A stretch of 64,000 nucleotides of DNA from Echria macrotheca (lineage: Eukaryota > Ascomycota > Sordariomycetes > Sordariales > Schizotheciaceae), in assembly GCA_030411725.1 (NCBI GenBank), contig MU839830.1:310001-374000 (forward strand), in the 5' to 3' direction. Made by a program: the position numbers and the translations under genes. This document shows, in pieces, positions 11,189 to 23,389 of this stretch; within the stretch, counting starts at the first letter, position 1; the number at the start of each line of letters is the position of its first letter. The notes under the pieces were generated by a model that was given only the letters and a program-made list of their open reading frames with translations, searched no databases and had not been told where the DNA came from.

Positions 11189-12159
11189 ATGATGGCCAAC
11201 CCTGCGCCGCAATTCTTCTTCCCCGCGCAGCAGCAGCAACGATTCGCCTTCGAAATGGAGCAGTCCGCCGCGACGCAAACGCGCTACCGTCTGCGCAAGC
11301 GCAAGCCAGAAGGACCGCCCGAGAACAACGAGCGCCTATCCAAGCGACTGAGCCTCCTCAATCTCGGTAGGTTTTTCTGAGTTTCAGCTCAATTGCACCT
11401 CTTTTCGCTGTGCCACGACCGCCGGCGCAAATCGAATCGCATGGAAGCTGACAGCTCTTTTCTGCCCCTCCCCACGCAGAACACTCAGGCGCGAAGCTCT
11501 ACGTCCCAGTTGAGAGCCAACAACCCCAATCCTCGCCGATCGCATACCCATCCGCGCTGCTTCCGAACGGAAATCATGCGACAGCCGGTCCCAATGGCTC
11601 TCCCAATGGCACACCACCCACCAAACACCACCGCCGGCACCGGCTCGGCAGCGACGGAGGAACCGACGACGCGTCGCTGATGGACCTCGACAACTCAAAG
11701 TACAAAGTCTACATCCGCAACCTCGACGACGAGCTCTCCTCGTCTGACAGCGAGTCCGAGACCGACCGGCTCATCTTCCTCCCCGACATCGAGAAGCACC
11801 TGCGCAGCAACCGCATCCCGCCGGCCGTGCTGGCCGCCAAGCCCGACGCCGCCGACGTGCTCGGCAAGCAGCTCGTGCTCTACCAGGTGCCGAGCTCGCT
11901 GACGGTGCCCGAGGAGCAGGACAGCGTGCGCAAGGCCATCCTCGAGGCGCGCCAGCGGCTGCGGGAGAAGCACATGCTCCTCCAACAGACCCAGAACCAG
12001 AACCAGCAAGTCCCGCCGGCGCTTCCTTCCTCCTCCCTTGGTGCAACCACCACCATCCCCGAGCAGCAAAATAGCATGCTCAGCTACGGGCCCGTATCAC
12101 AGGGAGGAGGAGGAGGATACGACCCGGACTCGGACCCGGACGCCATGGAACTCGACTGA
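11189..12159 (+). CDS. Uncharacterised acidic, Gln/Ser-rich protein
   Basis: Two exons, 11189-11366 and 11480-12159 (intron with donor GTAGGT and acceptor ACGCAG), encode 285 aa. I do not recognise the family. The N-terminus has a Phe/Gln patch (FFFPAQQQQRFAFEM) followed by a basic segment RYRLRKRKP and LSKRLSLLNL. The middle has a highly acidic serine patch DELSSSDSESETDR, then a predicted helix (DSVRKAILEARQRLREKH). The tail is Gln/Asn-rich and ends in an acidic stretch. The composition suggests a nuclear or regulatory protein; this is inference. The splice rebuilds a continuous frame, so the gene model is good even though the role is unknown. Confidence 0.8.
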
Positions 12160-13199
12160 GCTGACACCAGCCAGCCAGCCGGCCAGTGTCAGCCAGTCCT
12201 TTTTTTCTTCTTTTTTTCTTTCTTTCTCGTCATGATTTCAACGATAAAAATGCATTACGGAAAACACAAGCTACTTACAGATCTTCGCGATACCCCACCC
12301 TCCTTTCTCCATTCCATACCTCCTCCACACGGAGAGAGAGAAAACGGCGCATGGAAACGGATTGGGCATTGCGGGCATTCATACTCATTAGAAAAAGGGT
12401 AGGTAGTCATTTTGGTTTGGGGGTGGGTAATAACCGGCGTTTGGGGGTTTGAGGATAAGGATGGGAGGGAGAACAAATCTGCCGCCATTCTACATTTTCA
12501 CAAGGACCTCTCTCCCTCCCTTGGGCCTAGGGTTCATGAATCACATCGCTCGAGCGAGCGAGGCAGGCTTCCCTACAGTTTACATCAAGGGACATTCTAT
12601 TTTTTTTCTGGTCCCCCCATCGATGTAAGTTAGTGTAAGAGGGAGGAGACAAGGAGACGAAGAGACAAATAGACCCAGCCAGATTGGGGAATTCCAGATT
12701 TTATTAGGTCTCGTGATCTGAAAGACTACCTATGATGTGAATGAAGAGAAGAAGACAACCTTTTCTTTTCTCTCTCTCTCTGTGTGTCTGTAATACAATT
12801 CCCATCCCGTCTGTAAATGCATTGTTTAAACTAACCCATGCCGATTTCTCCCAAAAACCAAAAAAAGAACAACACCCAGAGCGCCCGCTTTAGTAGGTAT
12901 TCACCAACCACAAGAAAAAAACAACACAGCAAAAAAAAGGGGATGAACGGGAACGTCCATCATCGGCCGTTTCGGCCAGACGGTCCTATGTACAATCTAA
13001 TCGACTGCCGTCCGTTTGTTCGTTGCCCCCCGTATGAGCCGTTTGGTATCACAGTCGCAGTGCATAACAGGTCCCAAGGTCTCTCCGATACCGGAGAGCC
13101 CTACGCTCACCCATATGCCCACCCTCTCTCTTCCACACAACCTATCAGACACAAACACACACTCTGCACCACCACCCGCCATACCACCATTTCCCAAAC
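12160..13199. other. Convergent intergenic region (3' flanks)
   Basis: About 1 kb between two convergent genes, with T- and CT-rich stretches (near 12200-12235 and 12765-12790) consistent with 3' UTRs. I see no gene in it. Confidence 0.6.
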
Positions 13200-13892
13200 T
13201 TAGGACCGGAAAGGGTTGTTGGTGCTTCCCGTGTTCTGGTGTCCCATCGGGGGCGGCGGTCCCGGAGGCGGGGCATAATCCCCGTCAGCGGGGCCGGAAG
13301 CGGGTGGTGCAGCGGGCTGGCTCGGGTCGACCTTTGACGCGCCCATGGGCGGGGGACCCGGGTACACGGGCGGACGGCTGTTAGGATCGTACACGGGCGG
13401 CGGCATGGCGTGCATGCCGTAGGCGTCCGGGCCCGGGCCGTAGTAGTAGGGCGTGGCGACGGCCTGGGGTGGGCGGTAGTTGGGGTCTACCATGGCGAGT
13501 TGGCGGCGCGAGACGAGGAACTAAATAACGCTCTGTTAATGGTTGATGGGGGGGGGGGGCTTGGCATGGACAAGGGAAAAGTACCCGATGGTAGGCAAGC
13601 GGCTTGAGGCCCTTTCGGATGCGCTTCTGCGCGTGCATGTAGCCCAGGATGAGGTACAGCATGATGAAAACGATGAAGCCGAGGAATAGCGACCACTTAA
13701 CAATCACGCCCGTCTTTGGTTCCCGCCGAGTTAGTTTGCCTTGTTGGTACAAAAGTTACAGCTTCTATGACATACCTTGGTGTACCAGAAGGGGACGTAG
13801 CACGAGTTCTCGTCGATGAAGCCATCCTCTCCCCGCACGCAGCCAGAGTCCCTAAACTGGCGGCGGCCGAGCGTGGCTATGATCGAAGCCAT
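13200..13892 (-). CDS. RCR-family single-pass membrane protein (Congo red resistance / Rsp5 adaptor type)
   Basis: Exons 13892-13776, 13713-13585 and 13520-13200 encode 188 aa. The first intron uses a CTAAC branch point and an AAAG acceptor, the only choice that keeps the frame. A short N-terminal segment with two Cys is followed by one transmembrane helix (about residues 43-65), a basic HAQKRIRKGL stop-transfer, and a proline-rich cytoplasmic tail. The tail contains two PPVY sequences (PPPVYDPN and RPPVYPG), i.e. PPxY motifs that bind WW domains of Rsp5/Nedd4 ubiquitin ligases. In yeast, Rcr1/Rcr2 affect chitin deposition and plasma-membrane protein trafficking through such motifs. The architecture matches that family; the exact orthology is inferred. 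Confidence 0.82.
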
Positions 13893-15063
13893 GGTGGATG
13901 ATGACTGATGGGTGGTTGATTGCTTCGGAACGACGAAACGAATGCTGCTGGCCGACGATTGCAAACCGAGAGCCAGCACGGTGCGTGGAAAGCGAGAAAG
14001 GGTAAAGGGAGGAACACGAGATTATTAAAAGCGTGATTGTTGGCAAGATGAGAGGACGAAAAAAAAGCAATGAAATAAAAAAACGACGAGGAAGGACCGA
14101 GCAGCACCGAGAATGGGTGGTGGTTGTCACCCGTGACGAAAACGGGATCACCAGATTGACGCTCGACCAAACGAGCAAAAGCAATCGCGCCTTCAGTGAA
14201 TTGAGGGAGAAGTAGTTCGCAAAGGGAGGAGATGCCAAGACTCCCGGCCTTAAGCAAATTGCAAGAGTAATGTAAAGGGGGAAGAAGAGTCGACGGTTGC
14301 GGATGACGTGGAAATCGTTGATCTCGCTGGCCAACAACGCGAGGGGTGACCTGACCTTGTTGGGCGCCCACTCCCAACAGCCGTTTCCAATCGCTGTCGG
14401 GTTGTCGGGCGAACCCCCAAATTGCAGCGCATGCTTTAGCGAGCCGGCAGTGGCGCACCCTCGGCTTTGGTGCAACGGACGCGGCACTGCAAGTGTTTCA
14501 CAATCGCTCTCTTCGGTTTCAGCTTTCCCCGGGCCGCCGAACAAGGGCTGGCCTGGCGATAACCCATTGCTTTGGGCCATGTCAATGACCAATTGCGTCC
14601 GGAACTGGTCATCAGTCTGCAATTGCGTGATGCCCTCCGTGTGAAGATAAGACTTGCAGTGTGGGAATGTGGCGATATATTTGTTTTTCGTCCAAAGAAT
14701 CAACGGGTAGCCGGGCGGGTCGGCGACACATATCTGATTCGGTTTCAGGCGTCTAGGCCTATGGAACCAGTCCGCGAACGGTCAACTGAGATACAGAAGG
14801 TTTTTCCTTGGGAAACACATCTAGGAGGCCTCAGACGTTTCCATTCTACATCATAGGCGACTATGGAACCCGAGATGCCCCGGCGGGAACCTCGAGTTTT
14901 GTGGGTTTTACTTAGTTAGCTGATGCCGGTCACCACGGGAGAGCCCCTGAGTTGAGGCTATGTTGTCTGGCTCGACTTGGGACCAATGACGATCAAAGCT
15001 GTCAACCGGCGATCGGTTATATCCGTAGACGGGAATCCATCGAGAATACATCAGCAAACTGAT
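13893..15063. other. Upstream region of the RCR gene / 3' flank of the Sfr1-like gene
   Basis: About 1.17 kb without a convincing gene. It holds the promoter and 5' UTR of the RCR-like gene. An open frame of about 280 codons on the minus strand has no family resemblance and runs into the RCR start region out of frame, so I treat it as chance. Confidence 0.5.
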
Positions 15064-16060
15064 TCAATCCTGCCATGTATCGTCGACGGGGTTGTATCCG
15101 AGCGTCTTTGGCTCGATCTCCAGACTCCTGAGCATGATTTCCATGGTATATCCCTTTGCAAGTCAGCAGCCGAATCACGTTGACCAAAACAAAACCACTC
15201 ACCTCATCCTCATCGTCATCGTCTTCTTCCTCCCCTCTGCCTTCGCCATACTCAGCCCCTTCCTCTTCCTCTCCATCATCACCACGCTTAGCATTCTGAC
15301 CAGAACCCTCAAACCCCCACATCGACCTGGACTCCTCCCTCTTCCTCTTCCTGTCCTCCTTCCACCCCTTCATCCCCCCAGTATCAGCATACCTTCCCTT
15401 AACCATCTCGAACAGCTCCTCGGCCGCGATTCTGCCCGCCCGCCTCCACTTGGCAATCGCCTCCATCAGCTCCTTATCCGTCTGTCCTCTGGGCCTTTTC
15501 GCCTGATCCTCCTCGTGCGCCTTCCTATTAGCCTCCTTGCGGACCTTAATCTCATCTTCCAGATCTTTCAGACATGCGGACGTCGCTTCTTCTAGCACAT
15601 CAGCCATGGCGAAAAAGCCGTCGCACTTGGAAAGCCTGTCTGACAACGACCCGAGTTCATAACGTTTGGGTAGGTCTTCCAACTTCAGAGTGGGTGGTGC
15701 AGAGCCGACAGGAAGCTTGATCTCCGGGGCTTTGAAAAGGTCACTAGATGCTTGATTCGTTTTGTGCGCCAGCGGCGAGCCGGCAGAATGAAGTGAGAGC
15801 CTCCCGGGTGCCTTTCCCTTTCCAGTTCCGACCTGGGGACCCGTGGAACTGGTAGTCCGCAGACCTCTGCCGGTAGTCGGCTTCGAGGGCGTCGAAATCC
15901 CCGGCTGCTCGCCATCCGGGTTTGCAGGGCCATCACCAGCATCGTCAGCACCTGGTTTTGGCCGGTTAATCAACGGGGATCGAAAGGGCTTGAGGAGGGT
16001 CTTGTTGGCGGCTTCAACGCGGCGGCGCTTGGCCGATGGTCCCGGCGTTTGAGACGACAT
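15064..16060 (-). CDS. SFR1: Swi5-dependent recombination repair protein, Sfr1/Mei5-like
   Basis: Exons 16060-15203 and 15153-15064 encode 315 aa; the intron has donor GTGAGT and a CTGAC branch before a CAAAG acceptor. The N-terminus reads KRRRVEAANK followed by LLKPFRSPLINRP, the short KPFxSPL motif seen at the N-terminus of Sfr1/Mei5 proteins. A coiled coil spans about 140-230 and includes the conserved KWRRAGRIAAEELFEMVK stretch and GGMKGWKED. An acidic tract (EEEDDDDEDE) sits just before the last intron. In the family, Sfr1 with Swi5 stimulates Rad51/Dmc1 strand exchange in the nucleus. Motif order supports the call; the low-complexity linkers are species-specific. Confidence 0.82.
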
Positions 16061-16552
16061 GGTGACGATGATGAGGATGCAAGTGCATTTTTCGCGTCGA
16101 GTGGTCTAGATATGACTCTTTTAACGGCAGGGACGTTCAATTTTGGGGTTCTTGTTTCTGGGCTAGAATTGCAGGTGTGAGGGACGCGGAAGTTGGTGGG
16201 GGTTGCGCGTGCGGGAACGAGCAGCGTAGCGCTGTCACGTGCGTAACTGCCGGCGCTTGTCTACTTGGAGACATAGGTACCGAAGTGACATGCATGGCCA
16301 GGTCCGTTGTCAAGAATGCTGCCTTGGGCTGCCTTGACGGGAAATAGCTCTGGGATATGCTGGCAACCAGCATCGAACACGCACTGAATCAGCCTGGCTC
16401 ATCAAATTATGTGCTAGTTAAGTCTTCAAGTGCTTTTGTACTCGCTGAGACCAACGTGGTATCTATACAATTCCTCATCCCATGCCAACCCATCAGCTAA
16501 ACCATAACGCCGCGCTTCTATGCAATATTTCTTTTGTTATCTACAGCCTCCC
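16061..16552. other. Intergenic between the Sfr1-like gene and HRD3
   Basis: About 490 bp carrying the Sfr1-like promoter and the HRD3 3' UTR, both on the minus strand. No separate gene is seen. Confidence 0.55.
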
Positions 16553-19229
16553 TCAATGCCCCACGGCTCCGGCAGCCCAGTCCCCAAAGCCCATCCCCCC
16601 ACCTGGTGGGAAGAGACCTTGATTGGGAGCATCTTGGTTTGGAGCACCCTGATTCTGTGCCGCGCCGTCCCGTTGTTGTTGCTGTTGTTGCTGGTGTTGC
16701 TCCTGCTGCTGTCGCCGCGTTTCCTCCTCCTCTCGCCGCCTCGCTGCTTGTTGTCGCTGTTGACGATACATGATCAGGAAGACAAGGGCCGCCATCAGCC
16801 CAATGATGACCAGACTCTCGACAATGCCGTCATCAAAGTCGCCCAGATTACCATCTCCACCTGGCATCCCGTCATCAAACAGCGGATCGTACTCCTCATC
16901 ATCGTAATACATCAGGTCGTCCTGCAGAAAGTTTGCGATCCACTCGCTGAGTGACCAATCCTTCGAAGGGGCTATGCCACACTGTCAGTTTGTTGTCGGC
17001 ATAAGTTGACAGACTGTCTCACCTGGTTCATCCTGGATGGAGTTTATCCGCCCATTTGTCATGGTATTCCACGCGCTCCTCGCTCTCAGCTTCAGGAGAC
17101 TCAGCGTCACCGGGAGATACGCCTCCTCATTGGTCTCGAGAGCCTGGTCATAGTACCGCTTGGCGAGGTGGAAGTCTTGGTTTAGACCCAATCCGTTTTC
17201 GTGCATCCAGCCCAGATTGTATAACGCCTGCGCGCTCTGATGAAATTCTGCTGCTCCGGTATAACACTGCACGGCCTTGTCGACATCCGCAGCCGCTCCG
17301 ATCCCTTCCAGATAGTAGTCGCCCATCTTCACCAGCGCGTCGATGTTGCCCTGTCTCGATGACCGCGTCCAGTAGATGAGAGCCAATTCCGGGTCGTGGA
17401 GGAGCGCTGGCTTTTGCGCCCGAGGATACAGCCACTGAGGCAGCGGCAACCGAGACTGCTCCGGGTCCAGGAGGAAAGCCACATTGTTCTGAGCCTTTTC
17501 GTAGCCTTGCTCGGCCGCACCGATATACTCCAGCAGCGCGAGCTCATCGTCGCCGTCTTCGTGAGCCAGGTTCGCCTCGGTCCAAGACGAAACCAGGGGC
17601 TCGGTTCTCTCAGCAACCGTCTTGTAGTAGGTGATAGCCTGCGAGCAAGACTTGTCTCGCCCTACGCCAAAATAGTTCATCTCAGCGATGAAGTAGTAGG
17701 CCTCCAGATTGCCGTGCCGTGCCGCCATCTCGAAAAAATGGCTAGCCGCGGCCGGATCTTCGGCGTTACCTTGATCCAGATACAGCGCTCCGAGCTGGAC
17801 CTGAGCCGGAGAGAAATCTTGTTCCGCAGCCGATTTGAACAAGGCTGTGGCCTTGACAATATTCTTCTCGACGCCATATCCGTGGAGATAGAGAAGGCCC
17901 ATGCCGAATTGGGACTGCGCGTCGCTGTGTGTCATTCCGCGTTCAAACCACCACTTCGCAAGGGCAAACGATTGCTTGACGCCCTCGCCTCTCAGATGCA
18001 TGCGTCCGATGAAACCAGCAGCCTTGCACGCATACTTCTCGAGCGGAGGCTTATAGTTGTCCACGATGCGTCCCTTTTTCCAGAACTTTCGGGTAACCAT
18101 AAAAAAGTAGTGGCTAGCAATGTCGAAATTCTTGGGCAAACCCCTCTCGCCTTCGTAATAGAGTCGTCCCAGGTTGAACGACGCCTTGAAGTCGCCTTTT
18201 TGTGATAGCAGATCCAGGTATTCTATTATATCTTCGATGGAAGCATTGGCGTCCGAGTTGGGATGAGCCTTGACAGCGTTGATGCCTGCACTGGATACGC
18301 TCGCGCCGCCTCCGTAGACACCGCCAGACTCGTCTGCAATGCGGTAGTTTTCACTCACCCAGGACATGCCGCCAGGAGGGCCGGATCGATACCAGACCAT
18401 GGCCTTGTCCGCGACTCGCTTGTAATATTTGACGGCGTTGTCGCAGCTCTTGGTGGTCGCAATTCCAGCGTGGTGACGATGAGCTACCGTCATTTCCGCC
18501 CGGATGTGTCCCTGGTTCGCAGCGAAGGTGTAATAGAGCAGCGCCCGGGCCTGGTCGCGTTCAACAGACCCGCCAATCCCCGTCGAGTACATCAGCCCAA
18601 CCATGTATTGGGCCGAACTGTTCCCATTGAGCGACGCTAGCCTCTGGTAGTAGTCAAACGCCACCTTGAAGTCCCTTGGATGGGTGTAGTTGCCGTAGAA
18701 GTTCATCTCCGCCAACAAATAAAGCGCATCCGAGTTGTTCTTGGCGGCGGATTCCTCGAGTAGCTTGACGGCATGGACTAGAGGTCCCGGACGGGCTGCC
18801 TTGGTTGTTTCGGCGGGCGGCGCACTGAGCCGGAGGGTCGGAACAACCTTTAAGCCCAGCTGCAGCAGAGTGCCGAGAATTCCTGACTGCTTTTGTGTCC
18901 GGCTTTTGAAGGGTTTGTGCAGCTTTCGGAGTTCGTTTAACGCAGTATCAAAGAGTTCGGCACCTGTTCCGTCAGTCTCGACATCTCCCCCCTCGATTGG
19001 CGCGTGTTGCGGAGCTTACCAGGTACTGGTTTCGCCTCCTGCGCCGCGGTGACTTCGACGTGAGCATTGTCGCCATTTGATCCATCGGCATCCGACCCTA
19101 GTATCTTTTGTTCGTCGGCGTGGGAGAGGGCGATGGCCTGCAAGAGCACTAGTCACGGGTCCATTAGTTGACGTCTCAGAACTTTGGTGTTTGATGCTTA
19201 CGGGAGAGCCACAAGAGATGCCGTCTCAT
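16553..19229 (-). CDS. HRD3: ERAD component Hrd3/SEL1L, SEL1-repeat ER membrane protein
   Basis: Exons 19229-19202, 19148-19020, 18963-17023 and 16971-16553 encode 838 aa. The first two exons build a classic signal peptide (MRRHLLWLSLLLQAIALSHA), confirming the start. The body consists of many SEL1/TPR-like repeats (for example LMYSTGIGG, LYYEGERGL, LLYLHGYGV, NLGWMHENGLGL). A single membrane helix (ESLVIIGLMAALVFLIMY) lies in the last exon, followed by a cytosolic Gln-rich tail with poly-Q. Hrd3 holds misfolded lumenal substrates and stabilises the Hrd1 ubiquitin ligase. Signal peptide, SEL1 repeats and the C-terminal anchor together make this assignment strong. Confidence 0.94.
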
Positions 19230-19761
19230 TGTCGACTGGTTTGAGGAGAGAGTGTAATCGGCGGTGCTGTCGTCATATCATGGCCTTGCGAAGATAGACA
19301 GCGACAAGTTGGAGCTGAGGAATGCCGCGTTCGGGGGATGCCGTCGTGGGAGCTAAACACCAGCTGTCCTGATGGCGAATGACGCTCTGGCAGGGGTGTC
19401 TGCAAGCTCCAAAAACCCGATTGTCCGCCACGGCGAAAACCCCACATGGAGCTTGCATGTGGGCGTCGCCAGCTGTCAAAACGGCTGCCAGCTGACGCGA
19501 CACAACTTAACGAACCCTGCCCAACAAGGAAGCTTTCTCAGATTTCCATATGGCCTTTGAGATATAATTGGAGAGTCACAGGTCTTACGTGTATACCGGA
19601 AAATATTCATCAGAAACTTTGAGAAAAAGAGTCTCTGGTATGTGATTTGGATACATTATTTATCCAAGCGATTTAGAATGAGACTGACGAAATTCAGTCA
19701 GTCAGTCATATTGGGGATTTGCATCCAGGCCCGGTCGGTATCGGTTTAATCCTCTTCCAAG
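19230..19761. promoter_or_regulatory. Divergent promoter region between HRD3 and the WD40 gene
   Basis: 532 bp between the start codons of HRD3 (minus) and the WD40 protein (plus). A short direct repeat TCAGTCAGTCAG lies at about 19695-19710 just upstream of the plus-strand gene. No ER-stress element was recognised with confidence. Confidence 0.45.
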
Positions 19762-20966
19762 ATGGCGAGTTTTCAACTCCAGTGCTCGGACGAGTACAGA
19801 TACCCCGGCGCGGAACCTGAATATGTCACCAATGTCATCCCTCTTGCCTCAGGACTTGCCGTGACGACTTCAGATCAGAGATTAGCACTCTTCGATCCCC
19901 AGAGACTCAGTCAGGGGCCGCTGAAGAGGATACAAGCAGACCATGGCGGCCTCACTAGTGCAGAGTCATATAGCGCAGACGAGTCGATCGTAGCCACAGC
20001 TGGAGAGAACGGCACTGTCTCGGTCTGGGATCTCAGACTCGATCCCTCCAAAGCCCAAGTATTGCGCATCCAAGGCAAGACTCAGACAAGGCCGATAGGA
20101 ATCTGTTCTTCAACTAATAATAGGGACAGGCGACTACCCAAGCATCCACTCGCTCGCCTGTGCAAGCTCGACCAACACCCTAGCCGCCGGCACCGAGTTC
20201 GCAAACCACCAAGCCTCCATCCTCATCTGGTATCCCATCCCTTAACTCACCCTCCTTAGGTAACAAACATACTCACACCCGCCCAACTAGGGACCTCCGC
20301 ACGCCCTCCGCCCCACGCTCCCAATACACTGAAGTCCACAGCGACGACATCAGCGCCCTCACCTTCCACCCCACAAACCCGCACATCCTCCTCTCAGGCT
20401 CGACCGACGGCCTGCTCAACGTATCCGACACGCGCATCGCCGACGAGGACGAGCTCGTCATCCAGACCTTCAACCACGGCTCGGTCCACCGCGCCGCCTT
20501 CCTCAACGACACTGAGCTCTTTGCGCTCTCGCACGACGAGAAGTTTGCCCTCTACGACGTCGCCGACGATGCGCCTCGGGGCTGTGCCACGCTTGACCTT
20601 GGCGATATCCGGCCCGTTTTGGGCTGCCAGTATGCCGCGAATGTGGTAGCCAAGGTTGACGGGGCGGGGGCTGTGCTAGGTGTAGGCGAGAGAGAGTATG
20701 CTTTCGTCTTTTATTTCTACCTTTTTTTTTTTTTTTCCCTCTGAGACCAAGTTTTACTAATATCATGGTCGTCTAGTCAAGAAACCTTCAAAATGTACCA
20801 TCTGGTACGGGGGCCGCAGGGCTGGGACGTCGACAGGGCAGCCGTCGAACTGCCAGGGGCGCATGGTCAAGAGACTGTTCGCAACTTCACCTTCTTCGGT
20901 CAAGAGCAGGTTGTCTTCACCGGCGGCGAGGATGGGTGTGTCAAAGCTTGGAGGCCAGGTTCGTAG
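19762..20966 (+). CDS. WD40-repeat protein, WDR89-like
   Basis: Four exons, 19762-20074, 20130-20229, 20291-20695 and 20777-20966, encode 335 aa. Intron 1 is a GC-AG intron (AAG|GCAAGA ... GGGACAG); no GT donor keeps the frame there. WD-type strands recur: VATAGENGTVSVWDLR, ILLSGSTDGLLNVSDTR, VVFTGGEDGCVKAWRPG, plus an ANHQASILIWDLR segment restored across intron 2. The order and short length match WDR89-type beta-propellers, a little-studied conserved family. Its molecular role is not established, so I name only the fold. It ends 318 bp from the convergent thiolase gene. Confidence 0.85.
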
Positions 20967-21284
20967 ACGACATCACCAAGTAACAAATGTGCACAAAATG
21001 CGCAGCAATGTTCATCCGCTCTTCATTTATTCCTTGATACTAAAACTGTGTGCTCCCTCGACGGCGTGGTGTATTAAAGGCTAGCCTTGGCCAGCCAAAC
21101 TTCCGATCTACCAGCAATGCAGATTTATATCAGAAGATGTTTCTGGTTTACCGCAATCAAAAACGCTAGACTCCCGGGTCGTGCCCCTATTCTCGTCTGG
21201 CAGACGTCTTTAACGCATCCTAAACCCAGCTCTTTTATGTATTCCGACCGATATATGCAAGGCAGCAGAAACATCAGGCCACAC

Positions 21285-22672
21285 TCACTGCAGATTTTCA
21301 ATCACCAGCGCAGAGGCGCCGCCGCCACCGTTGCAGATACCCGCGCATCCAATCTTGGCCTTCTTCTCGCGAAGCACCGAGGTCAAAGTCGTAACGATGC
21401 GGGCACCAGAGCAGCCGAGAGGGTGTCCGATGGCGACGGAGCCGCCAAAAACGTTGACCTTGTCCTCGCTGAGGCCGAGCAGCTTCATGTTGGCCAGCGC
21501 GACAACGGAAAAGGCTTCGTTGATCTCGTAGAAATCGACGTCTTCGGGCTTGAGGCCGGCGTGCTTGATAGCCTTGGGGATGGCCAGCGCCGGGGCCGTC
21601 GTGAAGCGGGCAGGTTGCTGGGCGGCGTCACCCCAGCCGAGAATCTTTGCAATAGGTTTGATGCCGAGCTCCTTGAGCTTCTCCTCGGAGACGAGAACAA
21701 CGGCAGCAGCTCCATCGTTGATGGGGGCCGCGTTGGCAGCCGTGACGGTGCCGCCGTTAGGGATGAAAACGGGCCGGACCGTCTTCAGCTTGTCGATGTT
21801 GAGGTTCTTGACCTCCTCGTCACGGTCAATCTTGATGGCAGGCTTGCCACGGCCGCCGCTGACCTCGATAGGGGCAATCTCGGTGAAGACACCGGCCTCG
21901 GTGGCGGCCTGGGCCTTCTGATACGTTTTGATGGCGTATTCGTCCTGCATCTCACGGGTGATGCTGTGGTCCTGGCTGCAGAGCTCTCCCTGCAGACCCA
22001 TGAGCTCCTTTTTGCCATAGGCATCCCGCAGGCCGTCGTTTTGCACCCCATCGACGAGTGTCTGCTCGCCATACTTGACACCGGTTCGGAGGTTGGGCAG
22101 GTAGTGTGGCGTGTTGGACATGCTCTCAGTGCCACCGGCCACGACGATCGAGGCATTGCCGGTCATGATGGTCTGGGCACCGAGAATGATGGCCTTCAAG
22201 CCGGAAGCGCACACCTTGTTGATGGTTGTGCAGACAACAGCCTCCGAGAGGCCGGCATTGATGGCACATTGCCGTGCAGGCGCTTGCCCAAGGCTAGAGT
22301 GAATCAAAGTTAGATATAACTCTAAGTATAGGGGTCTCGAGCTGCATACTTGGCTGAAAGAACATTGCCAAAGAAGACTTCCTCAACATCCTCGGGCTTA
22401 ATCTCGGGGACACGCTCGACCGCAGCTATCTTGGGAATTAGCTTCGGTCCAGCTGCCAAAACGAGGCCAGATCAGACCACATACACTTGATGGCATGGGA
22501 CCCCAATTGGATAGCGCTGAGGCTCGAGAGGGAGCTAGGAAACGTCAAAGGTTAACTCGCATGCCCGGTTCGGGAGTTGGGCTTTGGCCGATCGCGGGGC
22601 TACTCACCCAAGGAACGACCCCACAGGGGTTCTCGCAACAGAGACAATGTAGACAGGAGGAAGGTTGGCCAT
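21285..22672 (-). CDS. ERG10: Acetyl-CoA C-acetyltransferase (acetoacetyl-CoA thiolase)
   Basis: Condenses two acetyl-CoA to acetoacetyl-CoA, the first step of the mevalonate/sterol pathway. Exons 22672-22608, 22534-22485, 22425-22350 and 22293-21285 encode 399 aa, the family length. The N-terminus MANLPPVYIVSVARTPVGSF is the thiolase start. The acyl-accepting cysteine is C92 in NKVCASGLKA. The C-terminal half holds NEAFSVVALAN, GHPLGCSGAR with H354, and CNGGGGAS with C384, completing the catalytic set. No mitochondrial presequence or C-terminal peroxisomal signal is evident (the protein ends IENLQ), so a cytosolic biosynthetic enzyme is likely. It is divergent from SNU114. Confidence 0.94.
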
Positions 22673-23389
22673 CTTGAATGTATGTGAAGTAATCAAGGCA
22701 AAAAGTCACAGAAAATCAGATTCAGAGGCAAGATCTTTATTGCAAGAGGAAAGAACCTCGATGGCTCTATGTTCCAAGAAAAATGTTGGGGGCGATGAGA
22801 AATCCAGAAAATACACCGCCTCGATGTTCCCCGATTGCCCCTCACTCTCCTTTCGAGGCCCTGCTTTAGCGCTGCAGATCGACAGGCACGCCCTACCGAA
22901 GCCCGGTACAGGGGTCCAGTCTAGCCTACAGAAATACCTGAAGTAGAATCTTGAAGGGCGTATATGCGCATGATGACACGGCACGCAACTGCTCACCAGG
23001 GAACTAATGCAGAGTCGCAAGGGTGGATTTTATACTGCTCCCATGCTTGAGCATCATATTCACGGCCGGTGGTGCTCAAACCTCTCAGACGGCACTCGGG
23101 ATTCGGTCCTCGGTCCTGGGAACCTTTGTTCGTCGTACTTTTCTGTAGCCAAGCAGGGATGCCCCGCTGTGGCGAGTGAGCCGCGAAAGCCACAGGTTAA
23201 GCTCCCGCCACAGCAGAACCGGGTTTCTTGGCATTGACATCAGCCTTGCAGCGTCGCGAAGGAAAAACTGCCTGCAAGTTCGCGACTTTCAGCCTTCTGC
23301 GACTTCCAGCGCGACGACCCAGGAACCCCACGCCGCCTCCGCACCCCAACCACAACGCCAGAAAAGGACGACGAATACCTACCGCAATC
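22673..23389. promoter_or_regulatory. Divergent promoter region between ERG10 and SNU114
   Basis: 717 bp between two divergent start codons. It contains both promoters. I did not find a confident sterol-regulatory or other motif. Confidence 0.5.

Noticed and set aside
13852..14703. 283-codon minus-strand frame upstream of the RCR-like gene
   Set aside because: No domain, skewed composition, and it overlaps the RCR start region in another frame; most likely leader or promoter DNA.
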